This document shows positions 7,443-16,270 of a stretch of DNA of 38,618 nt, piece by piece. Positions within the stretch are counted from its first letter, which is position 1. Each line of letters starts with the position of its first letter. The DNA comes from Alistipes sp. GTDB taxonomy: Bacteria > Bacteroidota > Bacteroidia > Bacteroidales > Rikenellaceae. The stretch lies in the NCBI GenBank assembly GCA_017560425.1, contig JAFZEX010000001.1, positions 1 to 38,618 on the forward strand, written 5' to 3'. The notes under the pieces are model-generated. The model was not told the DNA's origin. It saw only the letters and a list, made by a program, of their open reading frames with translations, and ran no database searches. The position numbers and the translations under genes were made by a program.

Positions 7443-7471
7443 ATTAGTTAATTGTTAGTTAGACTTATTTT

Positions 7472-9412
7472 TTATTTGTTTGCTTCGATCTCCTTTGATA
7501 CAAGCTCCTTCATGAACTCTGCGAACTCGGCAATAGTCATCTGACCCTTGTCGCCCTCGCCCTGAGCACGTACCGATACCTTGCCGTCCTCAGCCTCCTT
7601 CTCGCCTACGATGAGTAGGTAAGGGATACGCTTGAGCTCGTTGTCACGAATCTTACGACCAATCTTCTCGTTACGATCGTCGATCTGTGTGCGGATGTCA
7701 AGCTTGTTGAGCTCCTTAACAACCTTCTCGGCATACTCGTTGTACTTCTCCGAGATAGGCAATACCACGCACTGATCAGGAGTGAGCCACAATGGGAACT
7801 TACCACCTGTGTGCTCCAACAATACAGCCACGAAGCGCTCCATAGAGCCGAATGGTGCACGGTGGATCATGATTGGGCGGTGTAGCTTGTCGTCTGAGCC
7901 CTTATAAGTAAGGTCGAAACGCTCTGGGAGGTTGTAGTCCACCTGGATAGTACCAAGCTGCCAGCTACGACCCAATGCGTCCTTAACCATGAAGTCGAGC
8001 TTAGGACCGTAGAATGCTGCCTCGCCAAGCTCAACAGTGGTGTTGAGCCCCTTCTCCTTACATGCCTGGATAATAGCGCCCTCAGCCTTCTCCCAGTTCT
8101 CGTCCGAACCGATATACTTCTCGGTGTTGTTAGGGTCACGCAACGAGATCTGCGCTGTGTAGTTCTCGAACTTGAGTGTGCGGAAGATGTAGAGCACGAT
8201 GTCGATAACCTTCTCGAACTCCTCCAAGAGCTGGTCTGGACGTACGAAGAGGTGAGCATCGTCCTGAGTAAATGAGCGTACACGAGTCAAGCCGTGCAAC
8301 TCGCCCGACTGCTCGTAGCGATATACAGTACCAAACTCAGCCAAACGCACTGGAAGATCCTTGTATGAGCGAGGCTTAGAGCGGTAGATCTCGCAGTGGT
8401 GAGGACAGTTCATAGGCTTAAGCAAGTACTCCTCGCCCTCGAATGGGGTGTGGATAGGCTGGAACGAGTCCTTACCATACTTTGCATAGTGGCCCGATGT
8501 AACGTAGAGGTCCTTGTTACCGATATGTGGGGTGATTACCTGCTGGTAGCCATACTCCTTCTGAATCTGACGAAGGAAGCGCTCGAGGCGGTCACGGAGC
8601 TCAGCGCCCTTAGGCAACCACATAGGAAGACCCTGGCCTACACGCTGTGAGAACATGAACAACTCGAGATCCTTGCCGAGCTTACGGTGGTCACGCTTCT
8701 TAGCCTCCTCCAACATTGCGAGGTGCTCGTCGAGCATCGACTTCTTAGGGAACGATACGCCATAGATACGTGTAAGCATCTTGTTCTTCTCGTTACCACG
8801 CCAGTAAGCACCTGCGATAGAGGTAAGCTTAATAGCCTTGATGTAGCCCGTGTTAGGGATATGTGGACCACGACATAGGTCGGTGAATGCGCCGTTAGTG
8901 TAGAACGAGATTGTGCCGTCCTCGAGGTCTGTGATAAGCTCAACCTTATACTGGTCGCCCTTCTCGGTGAAGGTCTTTAGAGCGTCAGCCTTAGATACCT
9001 CGGTGCGTACAAGCTCCTCCTTGTTGCGTGATAGCTCCACCATCTTCTTCTCGATAGTCTCGAGGTCAGCCTCGGTGATAGCTACTGGTGAGTCTACGTC
9101 GTAGTAGAAACCGTTGTCGATAGCAGGACCGATACCAAACTTGATGCCAGGGTAGAGAGCCTCCAACGCCTCGGCCAAGAGGTGTGATGATGTGTGCCAG
9201 AAGGCGTGCTTGCCCTCAGCGTCGTCCCACTTAAAGAATTTGATTGTGCAGTCACAATCGATAGGGCGCATCATGTCTACAGTTGCGCCATTTACCTCGG
9301 CTGCAAGGGAGTCAGCAGCTAAACGAGGGCTGATGCTCTCTGCCACCTGATAGGCAGTTGTCCCTTTGGCAAACTCTCTTACTGAGCCATCGGGAAAGGT
9401 TACTTTAACCAT
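7472..9412 (-). CDS. thrS: threonyl-tRNA synthetase
   Basis: This 646-residue class II synthetase charges tRNA-Thr. An N-terminal TGS domain (about 1-60) is followed by the editing domain, with [11 protein letters not shown] and the [13 protein letters not shown] segment. The catalytic core has the zinc/ATP region around [10 protein letters not shown] and [13 protein letters not shown], and the C-terminal anticodon-binding domain begins around [12 protein letters not shown]. The length and order are normal. It is followed by infC and preceded, after 88 bases, by two small membrane-protein genes. I see neither a T-box nor a clear promoter in that gap, so it may be cotranscribed from the pdxA promoter. 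Confidence 0.98.
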   Translation of the reverse strand: MVKVTFPDGSVREFAKGTTAYQVAESISPRLAADSLAAEVNGATVDMMRPIDCDCTIKFFKWDDAEGKHAFWHTSSHLLAEALEALYPGIKFGIGPAIDNGFYYDVDSPVAITEADLETIEKKMVELSRNKEELVRTEVSKADALKTFTEKGDQYKVELITDLEDGTISFYTNGAFTDLCRGPHIPNTGYIKAIKLTSIAGAYWRGNEKNKMLTRIYGVSFPKKSMLDEHLAMLEEAKKRDHRKLGKDLELFMFSQRVGQGLPMWLPKGAELRDRLERFLRQIQKEYGYQQVITPHIGNKDLYVTSGHYAKYGKDSFQPIHTPFEGEEYLLKPMNCPHHCEIYRSKPRSYKDLPVRLAEFGTVYRYEQSGELHGLTRVRSFTQDDAHLFVRPDQLLEEFEKVIDIVLYIFRTLKFENYTAQISLRDPNNTEKYIGSDENWEKAEGAIIQACKEKGLNTTVELGEAAFYGPKLDFMVKDALGRSWQLGTIQVDYNLPERFDLTYKGSDDKLHRPIMIHRAPFGSMERFVAVLLEHTGGKFPLWLTPDQCVVLPISEKYNEYAEKVVKELNKLDIRTQIDDRNEKIGRKIRDNELKRIPYLLIVGEKEAEDGKVSVRAQGEGDKGQMTIAEFAEFMKELVSKEIEANK

Positions 9413-9500
9413 GATAAAAATTGTTTAATAAGTTATTATTTCGAGTGCCTTCGTAGCTCCACAATAACGAGACGGATTACTACTCAGCTGCACTCCTTGT

Positions 9501-9692
9501 TTACTCTTTGTCGTTCTCTGTACGCTTAAAAATATAGACAAACGCTACTATTCCCAGGATAAGATTTCCTGTCCACATAAGCCAATCAATGTCGCCCTCA
9601 GGCTTCCAGCCAAGGTAGCAGTTTGCCGTGGCAATACCCATAAGAACATATCCTATGAGTGCTCTAAGTCCCTTTTTTAGTTTGCTGTCCAT
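9501..9692 (-). CDS. small membrane protein, two predicted helices
   Basis: Sixty-three residues with a short basic start (MDSKLKKGLR), a hydrophobic helix (about 11-25), the loop GWKPEGDIDW, a second hydrophobic helix (about 37-54), and a charged tail KRTENDKE. The frame stays open further upstream, but that part overlaps the next gene and has the composition of a shadow, so I start at MDSKL. It closely resembles the upstream neighbour in layout and in the WKP-x4/5-W loop, which suggests an old tandem duplication. No family is recognised and the function is unknown. The spacing fits cotranscription with pdxA and thrS. Confidence 0.7.
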   Translation of the reverse strand: MDSKLKKGLRALIGYVLMGIATANCYLGWKPEGDIDWLMWTGNLILGIVAFVYIFKRTENDKE

Positions 9693-9703
9693 GATTTTAT
9701 CTT

Positions 9704-9910
9704 CTATCTCTCTTCTTTCTCCTTCTCGCCTGCCACCTTTGCCAGCTGTGCTATGCGCACCACTGAGCGAATGGCGATAAGCGCTACGGCAATGTATACA
9801 CCCCAATTAAGGGCATCTTGTGGCTTCCACATCTGAAGAAGATATACCACCGCAAGACCGAGCACCACTGCCGAGAGGATTACTCCTAACCAAAGTTTGT
9901 TCTTGTTCAT
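9704..9910 (-). CDS. small membrane protein, sister of the downstream gene
   Basis: Sixty-eight residues: MNKNKL, a hydrophobic helix (about 7-25), the loop MWKPQDALNW, a second helix (about 36-52), and a basic, Glu-rich tail ending EKEKEER. It starts 11 bases after pdxA and ends 11 bases before its sister gene, so all three should share an mRNA. Two-helix hairpin proteins of this size are often subunits or regulators of membrane complexes, but nothing in the sequence identifies a partner. I do not recognise the family. Confidence 0.75.
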   Translation of the reverse strand: MNKNKLWLGVILSAVVLGLAVVYLLQMWKPQDALNWGVYIAVALIAIRSVVRIAQLAKVAGEKEKEER

Positions 9911-9921
9911 TATTGTAGCCT

Positions 9922-11013
9922 TTAGTCGTTAATATCGTGCTCGGGAAGATCCTTGATCGACACGTCACGACCCTTCTCACGCTCGAAGTGCTCCAAAGGA
10001 TTTTTGTTCCACTCCTGCCACTCGGCTCTGCGACGCACGATGTCGATAGCCTCGTAGATGGCGTTGCGCATAGCCTGCTCGTCGGCAATACCCTTGCCCG
10101 CAATGTCGTAGGCTACGCCATGGTCGGGCGATGTGCGCACCTCCCTGAGCGATGCTGTGAAGTTCACGCCGTCGGGCGTTAGGGTCTTGAATGGTGCCAA
10201 GCCCTGGTCGTGGTACATTGCCAATACAGCGTCGTACTTCTTGTACTGACCCGAAGCGAAGAAGCCGTCGGCAGCAAAAGGACCGAAGGCAAGCAGACCC
10301 TCCTCGTATGCCTCGACAATGGCTGGCTTGATAATCTCCTGCTCCTCCTTGCCAAGTAGGCCGCCGTCGCCAGCGTGTGGGTTGAGCGCCAATACTGCCA
10401 CCTTAGGGCGTACCACGCCAAAGTCCTCACGCATAGATGCGTTGAGCTGCTTGATGCGCTCCACGATAGCCTCTTTCGTGAGCTTCGATGCTACCTCGGC
10501 TACGGGAACATGTATCGTAACAAGACCTACACGCATAAGCTCTGAGGTCATAATCATCATAGGCTCGCCGTCGAGCTCCTTAGCCAAAAACTCGGTGTGA
10601 CCCGTGAACTGAAACTCTGCGCTCTGGATCATCTCCTTGTCGATAGGCGCTGTCACCAACGCATCAATCTTGCCCGCCTTGAGCTCGTCGATAGCTCGGC
10701 GTAGCGCTGCAGCAGCAGCCTCGCCACCCGCCTTCGAGGGCTTGCCAGGGGTTACGCTGAGGTTCTTATCGCCACACTCCACCAAGTTTACCTTGCCCAC
10801 CTGAGCATGCTCGGCATCAGCCACAATAGTGAGGCGCACAGGCTCCTCGAGGTTTAGACCCTTGAGGTAGTAGTTAGCGGCGTTGTTAGAACCATATATC
10901 ACGGGGGTAAACAACTCAGCGAGGTGTCCACCAGCCATCGACTTGAGAATTACCTCCCAGCCAATGCCGTTTGTGTCACCCTGAGTAATACCTATTTTTA
11001 GCTTGTTGCTCAT
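9922..11013 (-). CDS. pdxA: 4-hydroxythreonine-4-phosphate dehydrogenase
   Basis: PdxA oxidises 4-phosphohydroxy-L-threonine with NAD in the DXP-dependent branch of pyridoxal phosphate synthesis. The 363 residues open with IGITQGDTNGIGWEVILK. The substrate- and metal-binding His residues lie in FTGHTEFLAKE, ALNPHAGDGGLLG and AMYHDQGLAPFKTL, followed by RTSPDHGVAYDIAGKG. Everything expected is present. The gene has a consensus promoter 22 bases upstream and appears to lead a unit with the two mini membrane proteins, perhaps extending to thrS and infC. Confidence 0.96.
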   Translation of the reverse strand: MSNKLKIGITQGDTNGIGWEVILKSMAGGHLAELFTPVIYGSNNAANYYLKGLNLEEPVRLTIVADAEHAQVGKVNLVECGDKNLSVTPGKPSKAGGEAAAAALRRAIDELKAGKIDALVTAPIDKEMIQSAEFQFTGHTEFLAKELDGEPMMIMTSELMRVGLVTIHVPVAEVASKLTKEAIVERIKQLNASMREDFGVVRPKVAVLALNPHAGDGGLLGKEEQEIIKPAIVEAYEEGLLAFGPFAADGFFASGQYKKYDAVLAMYHDQGLAPFKTLTPDGVNFTASLREVRTSPDHGVAYDIAGKGIADEQAMRNAIYEAIDIVRRRAEWQEWNKNPLEHFEREKGRDVSIKDLPEHDIND

Positions 11014-11035
11014 ACCTATTTATGCTAATAAAGTA

Positions 11036-11066
11036 CAAATATAGAAAAAGTTATGCAAAATGCAAA
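11036..11066 (-). promoter_or_regulatory. promoter of pdxA
   Basis: On the minus strand TTTG (11063-11066), 19 bases, then TATATTTG (11036-11043), ending 22 bases before the start codon. Exact consensus. Confidence 0.85.
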
Positions 11067-11251
11067 AAAAACTATTCATAATTTCTTGTGATTAGGGGAC
11101 GATGAGCATAATTGGAATAATAGGGAAGATAAGGCGAGGGTATCTTAGACCTTTGACACTATTCTCTCTATTGCCATATCTCTGCGCTAAATATCATAAG
11201 CGCCTCCCACAATCCCCACAATCCCCAATCATGGCAAAAAGCCTAAACTAA
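11067..11251. other. intergenic gap with one doubtful 49-codon ORF
   Basis: Between the pdxA promoter and the terminator at 11252 there is no gene I can support. A plus-strand frame from ATG at 11102 to TAA at 11249-11251 encodes 49 mostly basic and hydrophobic residues and ends exactly where the terminator stem begins. It has no visible promoter. A CCCCACAATCCCCA-type run sits at about 11205-11228. Confidence 0.4.
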
Positions 11252-11298
11252 AAAATGATGGTCAGGCATCACATTGCTGTGTCCGTGACCATCATTTT
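11252..11298. terminator. terminator of the eight-gene minus operon
   Basis: A perfect 13-bp stem pairs 11252-11264 with 11286-11298, with A/T runs outside. It lies 57 bases beyond the stop of the 178-aa gene. Confidence 0.8.
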
Positions 11299-11354
11299 GT
11301 CTTTACTCTATCTGTGCCCCTGTTTCATAAAAAGCTGGAACACAATTAGATCTG

Positions 11355-11891
11355 TTATTTACGGCAAAACCTCTTGAAGAGTGCAAATATGTCGCCTTTT
11401 TTGCCCCCTTTTTCTTTGATAATCTGCTTGCGGAGATTTTCGCAGCATCGATTTTTTCGTTGTAGCGAGCGCTGAAAGGCTTTGTCGTTGAAGCCCCATG
11501 GTGGCTCACAATGAGTGTGGTAGCCGTGAGTTATGTCCACCAATTCTACAGCCTCCAACCACCTGTCTAACCACTCGGGATTGTTCGTGATGTTGTTGTC
11601 GGTAACAAGCTTAATAGCCTTTGCTATATCCTCCTGAAGGTGCAGGGGTGCGTAGTTGTTGAAGTCTTTGAGCGACTCGATAAAGCGCTCACGAGCGCCA
11701 CCCAATGTTGTGGGTGTAGCGTCAAGGATTATCTCGTCGATGGTAGGTTGTCGCTCGATAGTTTCCCATTTGATTTCTACCTTATGTTTGCCCCCTTCGG
11801 GATTAGGAAATATCTCTCCATCCTCGTCCTGCACAAGGCCCGACTCGCCAAGGACTTTGAGCCCCTTGTATCTATCCTCTTCGTTTGCCAT
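11355..11891 (-). CDS. hypothetical protein, 178 aa
   Basis: I do not recognise this protein. It starts MANEEDRYKGLKVLG, 11 bases after the methyltransferase gene; an ORF extension further upstream would lie inside that gene. The N-terminal 50 residues are acidic and Gly-rich. The middle (about 55-115) is predicted helical (ARERFIESLKDF, LQEDIAKAIKLV). After HGYHTHCEPPWGF near residue 130 the tail is strongly basic, with several Cys and Lys (RKNRCCENLRKQIIKEKGGKK). No signal peptide or membrane segment is present. The basic, Cys/His-containing tail could bind nucleic acid or metal, which is speculation. It is the last gene of the operon. Confidence 0.75.
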   Translation of the reverse strand: MANEEDRYKGLKVLGESGLVQDEDGEIFPNPEGGKHKVEIKWETIERQPTIDEIILDATPTTLGGARERFIESLKDFNNYAPLHLQEDIAKAIKLVTDNNITNNPEWLDRWLEAVELVDITHGYHTHCEPPWGFNDKAFQRSLQRKNRCCENLRKQIIKEKGGKKGDIFALFKRFCRK

Positions 11892-11902
11892 ATTGTGGTG
11901 TT

Positions 11903-12640
11903 TTACTTGCGTCGAAACTCTGAGAGAATAATGCCCGTAGCCATTGCCACGTTGAGCGACTCTGATGTAGGTGCATCGGCAGGGTAGGGTGGAATGAATA
12001 GTTTGTGGGTCAGTGTGTTGCGACACTCGTCGCTGAGGCCACGACCCTCGTTGCCCATGACGATGATGCCCTCCGCTGAGAGCCTCTCGTGGTAGATGTT
12101 ATTGCCATCGAGCAGCGTTCCGTAGATTGGCAGACCACTCGTGCGAGCCTCGCTAAGAAGTGCGCTTAGGTTATCGACATAGTGCACCTTAACACGCAGG
12201 AGTGCTCCCATCGTAGCCTGCACAACCTTGGAGTTGTAGAGGTCGGCGCACTCGCGTGAGCAGATGATATTCTCAACGCCAAACCAGTCGGCAAGGCGCA
12301 CGATAGTGCCCATGTTGCCAGGGTTCTGCACGCCGTCGAGGGCGAGCGTGAGCTTCGCCTTAAGAGCATTCAGCGCAAGCTTATAGCGTGGCTGCTCCAC
12401 CACGGCAAGAATGTCCGAGGCGGTGTTTAGCTGCGATATGCGCTCCATCTCTCGCTTCTCGATGCGCACGACATTGTTGCCCACGACATCATCACGTGTG
12501 GTGTAGATGTTGCGAATGCGTAGCTGCGAGTTACGTATCTCATCGACGAGTTTGAAGCCCTCGGCAACGAATAGGTGCTCGGTGTCACGTGTGCGCTTAT
12601 CGGCAAGCGAACGAATAAACTGAATTTCCGCCTTTGTCAT
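11903..12640 (-). CDS. TrmH/SpoU-family RNA 2'-O-methyltransferase
   Basis: This 245-residue SPOUT enzyme should methylate a ribose 2'-OH in rRNA or tRNA using S-adenosylmethionine. An N-terminal L30e-like RNA-binding substrate domain (FIRSLADKRTRDTEHLFVAEG) precedes the knotted catalytic domain. Its three motifs are LDGVQNPGNMGTIVRLADW, IVMGNEGRGLS and SESLNVAMATGIILSEF. Its start overlaps the stop of rnz by four bases (ATGA), so translation is probably coupled. Which nucleotide it modifies cannot be told from sequence; RlmB-like rRNA activity is one candidate. Confidence 0.92.
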   Translation of the reverse strand: MTKAEIQFIRSLADKRTRDTEHLFVAEGFKLVDEIRNSQLRIRNIYTTRDDVVGNNVVRIEKREMERISQLNTASDILAVVEQPRYKLALNALKAKLTLALDGVQNPGNMGTIVRLADWFGVENIICSRECADLYNSKVVQATMGALLRVKVHYVDNLSALLSEARTSGLPIYGTLLDGNNIYHERLSAEGIIVMGNEGRGLSDECRNTLTHKLFIPPYPADAPTSESLNVAMATGIILSEFRRK

Positions 12641-13557
12641 CTTGTCTGCTCAATGCTAAATGTGGTGCCTTCAGAGGCGATATATGTCTCGGGAAATATC
12701 TCACGACACTCGTCGCAGAGCTGCTGTAGCTCTTTGTAGCGTGACGAGAAGTGTCCAATAATCAGGCGCTTAGCCTCGGCCTTAGCTGCCACCTTGGCTG
12801 CCTCGTGTGTCGTTGAGTGTCCACGACCCTTGGCTATCATAGCGTCACGCTCCGAGTAGGTAGTTTCGTGGTAAAGAAGGTCTACGCCCTTAACCCTCTC
12901 TGCCGCACGTGCCGAGTAGTTGGTGTCGGAGAGATAGGCATAGGAGCGTGCCTTATAGGGGATATATGTTAGCTCCTCGTTAGCTATTACCTCGCCATCA
13001 CGCACGACATCCTCGCCACGCTTGGCTGTCACGATCTCAGCTATCGAGAGCCCGTATTTTTCGATTTTATACTTCTCGACATTCAAGCCTGGCTGCTTCT
13101 CCTTGAAGTGATAGCCCGCCGTGGGAACTCGGTGTCGAAGAGGAATACTCCACACCTCTAAGGTGCTGTTTTCCATGATTATCTGGTGCTCCGTTGTGCG
13201 CACCTCGTGCCACTTAACTTCGTAGGGCAGGTCGTCCCAAAAGTAGCGGCGGTGATACTCTAAAATCTCGCCCATGGGCGCTGGCGCATAGATGTCAAGG
13301 GGCGTGCGCTTACCCTCAAGGCCGAGGGTTGCAATAAGCGGAAAGAGCCCGAAGCAGTGGTCGCCATGCAGGTGCGAGATAAAAACAGCCCTAAGGCGTA
13401 GCGGATTTATGCCACGCCTTATGAGCTGCTGTTGTACACCCTCGCCAGCATCCACGAGGTAGTATTGCTCGTTGAGGTTTACTACCTGTGCCGATGGGTG
13501 GGCGTTAGGTGTCGGTTTGGCAGATGAATTACCGAGTATGGTAACTGTAAATGCCAC
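12637..13557 (-). CDS. rnz: ribonuclease Z
   Basis: RNase Z cuts the 3' trailer of tRNA precursors. Neither tRNA gene in this window encodes CCA, which fits a need for it. The 306 residues show the metallo-beta-lactamase signature SHLHGDHCFG near 61-70, the family-specific YLSDTNYS and LLYHETTY segments, and the C-terminal IIGHFSSRY. The exosite arm region is around residues 150-190. The gene lies 20 bases after trxB and overlaps the methyltransferase gene by four bases. Confidence 0.95.
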   Translation of the reverse strand: MAFTVTILGNSSAKPTPNAHPSAQVVNLNEQYYLVDAGEGVQQQLIRRGINPLRLRAVFISHLHGDHCFGLFPLIATLGLEGKRTPLDIYAPAPMGEILEYHRRYFWDDLPYEVKWHEVRTTEHQIIMENSTLEVWSIPLRHRVPTAGYHFKEKQPGLNVEKYKIEKYGLSIAEIVTAKRGEDVVRDGEVIANEELTYIPYKARSYAYLSDTNYSARAAERVKGVDLLYHETTYSERDAMIAKGRGHSTTHEAAKVAAKAEAKRLIIGHFSSRYKELQQLCDECREIFPETYIASEGTTFSIEQTR

Positions 13558-13577
13558 TAATATAGTTTATTGCCCGA

Positions 13578-14501
13578 TTACTGAGCAAGCAACCAACGCT
13601 CGCAGTCCAAAGCAGCGATACAGCCTGAACCTGCAGCAGTGATAGCCTGACGGTAGTGAGGATCCTTAACGTCGCCCGCAGCAAATACACCCTCAACAGA
13701 TGTCTTTGATGTGCCTGGAACAACCTTGATGTAGCCCTGCTCGTCGAGCTCGAGCTGACCCTTGAACACCTCTACATTTGGGTGGTGGCCAATAGCAAGG
13801 AAGAAGCCCATGATGTCGAGTGTGCGCTCCTCGCCTGAGGTGCTCACCACACGTACGCCTGTTACGCCCTCCTCGTCGCCCAATACCTCAGCGGTGTTGT
13901 GCTCGAACAATACCTCGATGTTAGGAGTGTTGAACACACGCTCCTGCATAGCCTTCGATGCACGCAAGTAGTTCTTACGAACGATGAGGTATACCTTACG
14001 GCAGATTGAAGCAAGGTAGGTAGCCTCCTCGCAAGCGGTGTCACCACCACCTACTACTGCTACGTCCTTCTTGCGGTAGAAGAAGCCGTCGCAAGTAGCG
14101 CAAGCCGACACACCCATACCACGATACTTCTGCTCAGACTCCAAGCCGAGGTACTTAGCAGATGCACCTGTAGATACGATTACTGCGTCAGCCTCGATCT
14201 CGTGCTCGTGATCAACAACAGCCTTGAAAGGACGCTTCGAGAGGTCGATGTCGGTGATGATGCCACGACGAACGTCAGCACCAAAGCGCAATGCCTGCTT
14301 CTTGAGATCCTCCATCATAAGAGTACCTGTGATACCCTCTGGATAGCCTGGGAAGTTCTCAATCTCGGTGGTTGTTGTAAGCTGACCACCTGGCTCGATA
14401 CCCTCGTACAATACTGGTGAGAGGTTAGCACGTGAAGTGTAGATAGCAGCAGTGAAACCTGCAGGGCCGCTACCGATGATTAAAACTTTTACCTTTTCCA
14501 T
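13578..14501 (-). CDS. trxB: thioredoxin reductase
   Basis: TrxB moves electrons from NADPH through FAD to thioredoxin. The 307-residue protein has the FAD loop GSGPAGFTAAIYTSRA near residue 10, the redox pair CATCDG (Cys about 134 and 137), the NADPH motif GGGDTACEEA and the C-terminal FAD motif VFAAGDV. The length and order match low-molecular-weight TrxB. It lies between the DUF4954 gene (41 bases upstream) and rnz (20 bases downstream), so it probably belongs to the same long operon. No separate promoter box is visible. Confidence 0.97.
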   Translation of the reverse strand: MEKVKVLIIGSGPAGFTAAIYTSRANLSPVLYEGIEPGGQLTTTTEIENFPGYPEGITGTLMMEDLKKQALRFGADVRRGIITDIDLSKRPFKAVVDHEHEIEADAVIVSTGASAKYLGLESEQKYRGMGVSACATCDGFFYRKKDVAVVGGGDTACEEATYLASICRKVYLIVRKNYLRASKAMQERVFNTPNIEVLFEHNTAEVLGDEEGVTGVRVVSTSGEERTLDIMGFFLAIGHHPNVEVFKGQLELDEQGYIKVVPGTSKTSVEGVFAAGDVKDPHYRQAITAAGSGCIAALDCERWLLAQ

Positions 14502-14542
14502 AGTTTTGTTTGTTTTAGTATGTTTATGTTTTGGTTTTTGCG

Positions 14543-16264
14543 TTATCGTGTGTTTGTAAAGTCGGCAAGCTGCTCGTCTACATCTCTAAAGTCGTAGCCG
14601 TAGCCTATCATCATGCCGCTACCCGTATCTCGCTGACGGTCAGCCTCGGTCTTCTCACGCATGCGTGCCATAATCTTTTGTGAGGTGGCGATGGTCTCCT
14701 CAATCTCCTCGCTCGAGGGCGTATGTCCAAGGATGTTGGCAAGAAGGTTGCAGGCGTAGGCTGCTGCCATGTCGTCGTAGCAAAGCATGGCATCGTCAAA
14801 CATCTTGCGCACGTCGGCAATCGTGGTTGAAGGGTTGGTGGTGTGCTCGATGATGCGCTCCAACATTTCGAAAGGCAGGTACTGACCGCCAATGTCTACC
14901 CACTCGCCACAGCTCTCTGCCGAAGCACGGCTAAAGTCGCCACGGCTGAGCATTGCGCCCAACGATGCTGCAATAGCGCCGTTGTAGAGCTTTATGCCTC
15001 GGTGCAACATCGCAGCCTTGATTATCGTACGATTGTAGTTATATGTCTTTGCCTCGGGGTCGTCTTCGTGGAGACGTGTGAGGATGTCTACGCCACGTAG
15101 CATCTTGCCCGTGAGGTAGGGATTATACTCCTCGAAGTGTATGTTGTCGTGCTTGTATACTCGCTTATCACGTGTCTTCCACTTCTCCGTATCACGCACC
15201 GTGCCGTAGCTCGTTAGGGCAATGGCGGGCACGAGTGACGAGTAGCCATCCTCCTCGATAAGGTAGGAGTATGGCATATCCTGTGTGTCGTGGTGGCGCT
15301 TGTGTCGTCCGAGAATAACGGTATAGGGGCCCTCGATGGCTGGCGACATGACATAGGCGTTGCTGCCAAACTTCGAGCCTCGGAGGTGCACAGCCTGGTG
15401 CACAGCACCACTCTTGAAGAGGTGGTTTGACTGGTTGGTGCCACTACCCGCATTGAAGAAGGAGAAGATGCCGGCAATGAGTAGTGATGACTTGTGGTGC
15501 GACACGGTAAATGGGCCAGCATATATCGCTGCTGCCTCGCCATTCTCGCAGTGGCAGTTGGCAAAGAAGAGCGAGTCGGCGGCGGTAAATCCATTTGCTA
15601 AGTGCGACTTCTCGCCCACGAAGCAGCGCTCGATGCAGGCTCCGCTCTCGATGATGGAGTGGTTGTCGGCAATAAAGTCCTTGGCACGAACATCTACGCC
15701 AATCTTACAACCCTCCAAAATAGTGCCATTCTCGATGTGCGACGCACCCTCGATGCTCACTCCCTCGCCGATGTTCACCTCACGGATAAACCTAACGCCA
15801 AGGATAGTGACATTGTCGCCCACAGAGCCTATCGTGCTACGCACCTTCTCGGCCTCAGCCATAGCTTTGCGCTGAAGCTCCTCGCTCATAGCCACCTTGT
15901 TGCGCATCATCGCCATGAGGTAGGCAATCTGCGATGTTAGCTCGTTGTAGATAGGTATGCTACGACCGCCATTCTCGTTTACTGCTGCGACCATCACGCC
16001 ATTGCCAAAGAGCGACGAGTGGCGACACTCCATGCGTAGCACAGTGTCGATGTGGCAGTTGTTGCCGATGGTGTAGTTGCGTAGCGTTGAGTATGATATG
16101 TGGCTACCTGAGCCGATGCGTATCTCGCCCTCGAGGCGTACGTTACGTAGCTGCTCTACCGAAAAGTCGTGGGCAACAGCTACGTTGTCCCAATCTTCGG
16201 CATGACAGCCACGGCTTTCAAGCGCTTGGCGCTCGTCGAGCGTAAGAGTACGATATTGGCTCAT
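14543..16264 (-). CDS. DUF4954 family left-handed beta-helix protein
   Basis: This 573-residue protein matches, from memory, the Bacteroidota-typical DUF4954 family. Residues from about 40 to 330 show hexapeptide-repeat patterns (EGEIRIGSGSHISYS, SVGDNVTILGVRF, EGVSIEGASHIENG, GTILEGCKIGVDV). These are hallmarks of the left-handed beta-helix of acyltransferases and sugar nucleotidyltransferases. A helical C-terminal part follows (about 390-573). No signal peptide or membrane segment is seen. By fold it may be an N-acyltransferase or a nucleotidyl-sugar enzyme scaffold, but no substrate is known to me. It sits between rsmG and trxB with short gaps. Confidence 0.78.
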   Translation of the reverse strand: MSQYRTLTLDERQALESRGCHAEDWDNVAVAHDFSVEQLRNVRLEGEIRIGSGSHISYSTLRNYTIGNNCHIDTVLRMECRHSSLFGNGVMVAAVNENGGRSIPIYNELTSQIAYLMAMMRNKVAMSEELQRKAMAEAEKVRSTIGSVGDNVTILGVRFIREVNIGEGVSIEGASHIENGTILEGCKIGVDVRAKDFIADNHSIIESGACIERCFVGEKSHLANGFTAADSLFFANCHCENGEAAAIYAGPFTVSHHKSSLLIAGIFSFFNAGSGTNQSNHLFKSGAVHQAVHLRGSKFGSNAYVMSPAIEGPYTVILGRHKRHHDTQDMPYSYLIEEDGYSSLVPAIALTSYGTVRDTEKWKTRDKRVYKHDNIHFEEYNPYLTGKMLRGVDILTRLHEDDPEAKTYNYNRTIIKAAMLHRGIKLYNGAIAASLGAMLSRGDFSRASAESCGEWVDIGGQYLPFEMLERIIEHTTNPSTTIADVRKMFDDAMLCYDDMAAAYACNLLANILGHTPSSEEIEETIATSQKIMARMREKTEADRQRDTGSGMMIGYGYDFRDVDEQLADFTNTR

Positions 16265-16270
16265 AGTGTG

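Noticed and set aside
7026-7451. Plus-strand ORF rich in Val and Leu
   Set aside because: It is antisense to infC. The composition comes from Lys, Glu and Gln codons read in reverse.
9413-9500. T-box or other leader control for thrS
   Set aside because: The 88-base spacer shows no T-box sequence, no specifier stem and no terminator/antiterminator pair.
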